64,000 nt of DNA, taken from NCBI RefSeq assembly GCF_015461845.1, contig NZ_JACOPW010000001.1, forward strand, positions 558,001 through 622,000, given 5' to 3'. The notes below the pieces were generated by a model, which saw only the letters and a list, made by a program, of their open reading frames with translations, was not told the DNA's origin and ran no database searches. Positions 59,934-64,000 of this stretch are shown here, piece by piece. The stretch is from Pseudomonas mucoides (GTDB lineage: Bacteria; Pseudomonadota; Gammaproteobacteria; Pseudomonadales; Pseudomonadaceae). Made by a program: the position numbers and the translations under genes. How positions within the stretch are numbered: the first letter of the stretch is position 1; every line of letters starts with the position of its first letter.

Positions 59934-61181
59934 CTAACTGGCAACTAATGGCTCGGACTGATATCGCGGATACCCACCCAATGTCAGCAGCAGCAATGGG
60001 CCGACGACAAAGCAGATAAAACTGAACAGCAGCATGGCCGAGTAGCCACCGGTGAGCTTGAACAACCCGGCGAACAGTAACGGCGAGATCGCCGCACCTG
60101 CGGTAATCAAGCCCAGGTGCGCGCCAAACAAGCGGCCGTAGTCGCGCATGCCGAAGTAACGGGCGATCAGGAAAGCAGCGATATCGAACTCGGCACCGGC
60201 ACCCACGCCGACCAGCAACGTGGCGAGGGTGTACATCGCAATACTGGAATCCCCATAGGCAAAAATGCCGCAGGCAAATGCCGGCATCAGCAGCGCGACA
60301 GAGGCAACACCGGGCGCCCACAACCGGTCAATCAGGTAGCCCACCAATAGTCGGCCAAGGATCAGCGACACGCCGAAGCTGGCGAAAATCTGACTGGCCT
60401 GCAGGGCGCTCAGGCCACGGTCCTGCAGCAACGGCACAATGTTGGTGACCATGCCCACCACGCACGACACCACCAACGTCATCGACAGGTTGCACACCCA
60501 GAAACGCCAGGAGCGCATCGCCTCGCGCAGCAGTAGACCGCCGGTTTGTTCGCTGGTGGCGGGGAGTTGCGTCGAGTTGTGGCTGACATTGGTGGTCGGC
60601 AACAACCAGCGTAAGGCCAAGGGCAACGCCAGCAGCACCGGCAATACACCCAGCGCGAGGAATCCCGCCTGCCAATTCCACCGGCTGATCGCCCAGGCGG
60701 TGATCAGCGGAAGCATGATGGCCGCCAGTCCGGAGCCACTGAGGATGATCGCCAGCGCCAGACCACGGTTTTCCTCGAACCACAAGTTCACCAGGTGCGA
60801 CCAGGTCACCTGCAACGTACCCAGCCCGGCTAGCGGCACCAGGAAAAAGCCAAGGTAGAGGGTCCAGATCGAGCCATTGATACAGGTCAGGGTGAAGACA
60901 CTCAGGGACAACGCGAGCAGCGACAGCAACGTGACCCGGCGCAAGCCGTAGCGCGAGTTGAGCCAGCCGGCCAATTGCGACGCGACGATGGTGCCCAGCG
61001 ATAACGCGGTGATCGCCGCCTGCAACTCCGCCCTGCCCCAGCCCATGGCCTGTTCCAGCGGAATCACCATGGAGCTGAAGCTGTACAGCAGCAACGAACT
61101 GGAACTGGTGGCAACGCCCACCAGCGCCAGAATCAGCACCCGCCAGCCGCGTTTGAATTCTGCGTTATCAAAGCCTTTCAT
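59934..61181 (-). CDS. MFS transporter, paralogue 3
   Basis: 415 residues, about 12 hydrophobic segments. EFKRGWRVLILALVG, LYSFSSMVIPLEQAMGWGRAELQA, WFEENRGLALAIILSGSGL and VGAGAEFDIAAFLIARYFG match the paralogues at 22990 and 27193. 11 bp downstream of the SDR gene on the same strand. Likely carries a carboxylated terpenoid or catabolite. Confidence 0.9.
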   Translation of the reverse strand: MKGFDNAEFKRGWRVLILALVGVATSSSSLLLYSFSSMVIPLEQAMGWGRAELQAAITALSLGTIVASQLAGWLNSRYGLRRVTLLSLLALSLSVFTLTCINGSIWTLYLGFFLVPLAGLGTLQVTWSHLVNLWFEENRGLALAIILSGSGLAAIMLPLITAWAISRWNWQAGFLALGVLPVLLALPLALRWLLPTTNVSHNSTQLPATSEQTGGLLLREAMRSWRFWVCNLSMTLVVSCVVGMVTNIVPLLQDRGLSALQASQIFASFGVSLILGRLLVGYLIDRLWAPGVASVALLMPAFACGIFAYGDSSIAMYTLATLLVGVGAGAEFDIAAFLIARYFGMRDYGRLFGAHLGLITAGAAISPLLFAGLFKLTGGYSAMLLFSFICFVVGPLLLLTLGGYPRYQSEPLVAS

Positions 61182-61192
61182 GGTGTGTGACC

Positions 61193-62014
61193 TCAGTCGT
61201 TGCCAATAAACACAGCCGCTTGCGCGCTCTTGCTCAGTACCTGGGCACGACGTGCCGGGCCAGGTGCGGTCTCGACCTGAACAAGGGTGTCTTCGGGGTG
61301 AATCAGCGTCGGGCCATTACCCAGTTGCTCAAGCGCCAGAAGCGCCAAGTCATCTGCTTTGGGCAAGGTCATGGTCAGGGCGTCGGCAATGTTCAGTTTG
61401 ACCATGGCATCGCGCATGGTGGGTGTGTCGACAGTGCCGATGACCAAATTGAGCACGTCGACGCCACGGTCTTTCCACTCCGCCCATAACGATTCGCCGA
61501 GGTTCAGCGCAAACCCTTTGGTGGCGGTGTACATCGCCAGTTTGCGAATACCCCCCAATGCAGCCTGGGAACCCACCAACAGCAAGCCGCCCTGCCCGCG
61601 CTCCAGCATCGCGGCACCAAAGGCATGGCTGCATTGCATCACGGTCAAGCAATTGAGGCGCAGCAACGCGCCCCAGTCCTCGGTCGAGGTATCGAGGAAG
61701 CGCGTGATGTAGGGATCGCCACCCGCGTTGTAGATAAACAGACCAACTTGACGTTCACCGACAGCCGCGAGCAATCGCTCACAGGCATCGGGCTGAGAAA
61801 GGTCCTGGATTACCACCAGCACTTCGATGGCGTAACGTTGCTCCAATTCGCCTTTCAATTGCGCCAGGGCGTCGCCACGGCGCGCCACCAGGACGCAGTT
61901 GAGGCTACGCTCGGCGAGGGCACGGGCAAACGCCGCGCCCACACCATGGGAGGCACCGGCAATCACCGCCCACGGACCATACCGATGCAGGAAGGCATTA
62001 TCAGGAACAGACAT
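61193..62014 (-). CDS. SDR-family oxidoreductase
   Basis: 273 residues with IAGASHGVGAAFARALAE, FIYNAGGD in place of NNAG, VGSQAALGG and catalytic YTATK. It resembles the DltE/17-beta-HSD12-like SDR subgroup that starts with WAVIAGAS. ATG at 62014 is used; the longer frame from 62050 starts with TTG/GTG-type codons and lacks a ribosome site. It lies between the phosphotransferase-like gene and the MFS gene in one minus-strand unit. Confidence 0.9.
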   Translation of the reverse strand: MSVPDNAFLHRYGPWAVIAGASHGVGAAFARALAERSLNCVLVARRGDALAQLKGELEQRYAIEVLVVIQDLSQPDACERLLAAVGERQVGLFIYNAGGDPYITRFLDTSTEDWGALLRLNCLTVMQCSHAFGAAMLERGQGGLLLVGSQAALGGIRKLAMYTATKGFALNLGESLWAEWKDRGVDVLNLVIGTVDTPTMRDAMVKLNIADALTMTLPKADDLALLALEQLGNGPTLIHPEDTLVQVETAPGPARRAQVLSKSAQAAVFIGND

Positions 62015-62073
62015 AAACACTCCGAATACGAAGGCCCGGCGACCAGCCACCGGGCGAGAAAGGTTTCACCCTG

Positions 62074-63438
62074 TCAGGCCACGGGTGGCAGGTCGATGTG
62101 GCGGGCGGAGGCGCCAATGGCGGTGCTGCCGTAGACCAGGACGCGCCGCTCGATGTGCGCCATGAACAGGCGCAGCAAAGGCCCGTCGTATTCAGGCCCG
62201 GCGCTTTTGACAAAGGCTTCCAGCGCTGCATCAATCTCGCTGTAGTCACTGAAGGTGCGGTCCAGCAGGACTTGCGCCTCCTGTTGTTCCAGCTCGCGCA
62301 AGTGCAATTCCATGGCATCGCCACGGCCCAGGTACTCCACCAGTTTGCTCACGGCGCGCAGCTTGGTTTTCTGGAAGTCACTGCCGACTTCCACCTGCGC
62401 CAGGGCATCGGCGAGCATGGTCAGCAACTGGGCATTCGGGCCGCTGCTGACCATGTCCAGTTTCGGCGTTTGCAGAGGCACACCCATGGCTTCGGCCAGC
62501 GCATGCACCACCACCCGGCGCAGGGCGATGTCAAACTCGGTGTAGGTGTCATGTGGGTCGCCCGGTTGTGGCGTGGCCACCGACGCCGAGAACTGCATCG
62601 TGCTGACGGTGGCAAACAGTGCCGTGTGGTAACGCACCACATCGGGCTCCGCCGGTTCGCCGGTTACTTGCTGGTAGTAGCGATACAGGGCGGCGAAGCT
62701 GTCCCCGAGCGGCTCGTAATTGTCACGCATGCGCGCCGACGCCAGGTCGGCCAAGGGATCGCCGATCATGGCAAATTCGAAATCGTAGAGACCCTGTACC
62801 TGTCCGCTCTCGAACAGATATTGCCCTGAATCGTACTGCACGAAAGCAGGCCGGATACGGTGCTGCGGCACATTGCGGCGCAACCAGCCGAGGGCGAATT
62901 CAACCAGCGGCTGAGGCCTGGTTTTATTGCGTGCATACAGCGGGTAGTAAGCTTCCAGACCTGCGAGGGTAATGTCCTCGGCACTGGTCGGCAGGTGAAT
63001 GCCCTGCTCAATGAAGGGTTGCAACGGCAATTGGTGCATGCGCGCCATGGCGTCGACCCACTGGCGTGCGACAGCATGGCGCTCGGCATCACTGATCGCC
63101 GTGCTGATATCACGACTGCCCGGCACTAACTCCATCACGATGGCTTGCGGGTCTTCGCAGAAGCCGTAGATACGCGGCACCGGCACACCTTGCTGGCCGA
63201 GCAAGGTGAGAATATCCGCCTCCCGGCGCAGATCCGGGAATGGGCTGACATCACCACCTCGCTCGCCACGAATATGCAATTGAAGGGTTTCGCCATCGCG
63301 TTGCAGTTCAAGGTTCCACGCCGGACGCCAGCGCAGCAGGCGTTGCATGGCCGTGATGTTTCCGCCCAGCAGCCCTTCGACAAAGGTGCGCAGCTTTTCT
63401 TCGACCGGATCAACAGTCGTATTTATTGTTGTTGGCAT
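62074..63438 (-). CDS. Phosphotransferase (APH)-fold protein with degenerate catalytic loop
   Basis: 454 residues. The N-lobe GERGGDVSPFPDLRREADIL, the hinge AIVMELVPGSRD and the metal motif GLYDFEFAMIGDPLADLA are of the aminoglycoside phosphotransferase/ACAD10-like fold. The catalytic loop HGDxxxxN is VQYDSGQYL, losing His and Asn but keeping Asp. An extra ~110-residue helical C-terminal region follows. Codons 2-7 contain AACAACAATAAATA, a Crc-like motif inside the coding start. Active kinase or pseudokinase cannot be decided. Confidence 0.82.
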   Translation of the reverse strand: MPTTINTTVDPVEEKLRTFVEGLLGGNITAMQRLLRWRPAWNLELQRDGETLQLHIRGERGGDVSPFPDLRREADILTLLGQQGVPVPRIYGFCEDPQAIVMELVPGSRDISTAISDAERHAVARQWVDAMARMHQLPLQPFIEQGIHLPTSAEDITLAGLEAYYPLYARNKTRPQPLVEFALGWLRRNVPQHRIRPAFVQYDSGQYLFESGQVQGLYDFEFAMIGDPLADLASARMRDNYEPLGDSFAALYRYYQQVTGEPAEPDVVRYHTALFATVSTMQFSASVATPQPGDPHDTYTEFDIALRRVVVHALAEAMGVPLQTPKLDMVSSGPNAQLLTMLADALAQVEVGSDFQKTKLRAVSKLVEYLGRGDAMELHLRELEQQEAQVLLDRTFSDYSEIDAALEAFVKSAGPEYDGPLLRLFMAHIERRVLVYGSTAIGASARHIDLPPVA

Positions 63439-63476
63439 ACGGGGTCTTCCTCAGGCGCTGATGTTCAGCGCCGCTC

Positions 63477-63926
63477 TCAATGGGTGCTGGTGCTACCAGC
63501 GTTCGGCCCGCCTACCTGCTCCAGCGGCACGCCCTTTTTCTTCGCCAGGTCGGCGGTGTCCAGGTACTCGCGCCAGGCACAGATCAGTCCGTGTTCGTCC
63601 AGCTCATACACCGCCACCATCGAGTGCGGCATGGGGACGCCGTTGCTGACGCAGTAATCGTCGCGTTCGGTCATCACCACGCGCTCCGAAGAGACGATGT
63701 GGCGCGTGGTGCAACGGTTATGCGTGACATAACTCATCTGTCGCTCTATCTCCCGGCGTAACGCATCGCGCCCCCGGATCACGGGACCACCGGGCACCCA
63801 CAGTTGCCAGACGGCGTCGTCGGCGAAGGTGGCCATGATGCGTTCGATATCGGGGCGGCTGCCGTCGCTGCCATCGCCCCAGGCGGCCAGCATGTCGAGG
63901 ATGAAGCGTTCCTGTTCGAGTGCCAT
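63477..63926 (-). CDS. SnoaL/limonene-epoxide-hydrolase-like protein
   Basis: 149 residues of the NTF2-like fold. IERIMATFADDAVWQLW, TERDDYCVSNG and WREYLDTADL resemble the limonene-1,2-epoxide hydrolase group: an Arg-x-Asp and a late Asp are present, but the Tyr/Asn pair of that enzyme is replaced (WQLW). It may hydrolyse or isomerise a terpenoid epoxide or be a non-catalytic relative. 38 bp upstream of the phosphotransferase-like gene. Confidence 0.8.
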   Translation of the reverse strand: MALEQERFILDMLAAWGDGSDGSRPDIERIMATFADDAVWQLWVPGGPVIRGRDALRREIERQMSYVTHNRCTTRHIVSSERVVMTERDDYCVSNGVPMPHSMVAVYELDEHGLICAWREYLDTADLAKKKGVPLEQVGGPNAGSTSTH

Positions 63927-63959
63927 GAAACGGGCTCCAGTGCAGTGAATGGATCGGGA

Positions 63960-64000
63960 TCAGACCGAGGTTTGAGGCAGCAGGAAGTTGCGCACCACCG
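63960..64000 (-). CDS. C-terminal end of an unidentified gene (cut by window edge)
   Basis: A minus-strand frame runs from the window edge to a TGA at 63960-63962 and encodes VVRNFLLPQTSV. Spacing of 33 bp to the SnoaL gene on the same strand suggests a real upstream operon member. Too short to identify. Confidence 0.35.
   Translation of the reverse strand, partial: VVRNFLLPQTSV

Noticed and set aside
1..64000. Steroid (cholate/testosterone) degradation cluster as an alternative interpretation
   Set aside because: Many families overlap (DUF35/Ltp, DUF1302/1329, MMPL, SDRs), but there is no KstD, KshA, HsaC-type set; a Rieske alpha/beta dioxygenase with a 3Fe-4S ferredoxin, two CYP226-like P450s and an IclR gene in dit order fit abietanes better.
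1..64000. CRISPR arrays, tRNA/rRNA genes, insertion sequences, phage or toxin-antitoxin modules
   Set aside because: Looked for direct-repeat arrays, tRNA-like cloverleafs and transposase or integrase motifs; none seen.

Overview
The window reads as a chromosomal or megaplasmid catabolic island of a Pseudomonas, probably of the P. fluorescens lineage. It has high-GC coding sequence, dense same-strand operons with 1-4 nt overlaps, and Pseudomonas-type REP palindromes (9787-9814, 32724-32753 and a perfect 36-bp inverted pair at 29369-29461). I saw no transposase, integrase, tRNA, rRNA or CRISPR array.

Positions 1 to about 22.7 kb match, in gene content and order, the dit cluster known for abietane diterpenoid (resin acid) catabolism in Pseudomonas abietaniphila BKME-9 and Burkholderia xenovorans LB400. 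The order is ditA3-B-C-D-E, ditR, ditF (with a DUF35 partner), ditG-H, ditA1-A2, ditI, ditJ, ditK and then five genes up to the P450 ditQ. I recognised this from gene families, order and memory of that literature, not from a search. In the described pathway, P450s oxidise abietanes, the Rieske dioxygenase DitA dihydroxylates the aromatic ring, DitC cleaves the diol extradiol-fashion, and hydrolases, SDRs, a CoA ligase, thiolases and beta-oxidation enzymes dismantle the rest.

Positions 22.9 to 32.7 kb hold a 2Fe-2S ferredoxin and ferredoxin reductase (a plausible electron chain for the P450s), two MFS transporters, SDRs, a second CYP226-like P450 (the ditU candidate) divergent from a TetR gene, and an unrecognised beta-rich protein. 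Positions 32.8 to 44.0 kb form a long minus-strand operon. It contains an outer-membrane DUF1302 barrel, periplasmic DUF1329 and BNR/YCF48-like proteins, an MMPL/RND exporter, a VOC-like protein, an enoyl-CoA hydratase, an SDR and a phytoene-desaturase-like flavoprotein.

Positions 44.4 to 56.0 kb hold a divergent SDR, an EamA permease, an amidohydrolase-kinase-phosphatase operon, and a second DUF1302/DUF1329 pair behind a GMC oxidoreductase and an aldehyde dehydrogenase. That last operon begins with a deleted P450-ferredoxin remnant. Positions 56.2 to 64 kb hold TetR, LysR and AraC regulators and another MDR/MFS/SDR/phosphotransferase/SnoaL group cut by the window edge.

Two sequence-level patterns tie the island together. 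A 23-25 bp palindrome with TGAACA...TGTTCA-type arms at fixed spacing recurs before about ten transcription units and looks like a shared operator. A-rich AAnAAnAA leaders of the Hfq/Crc type sit at the ribosome-binding region of many genes, suggesting strong carbon catabolite repression.
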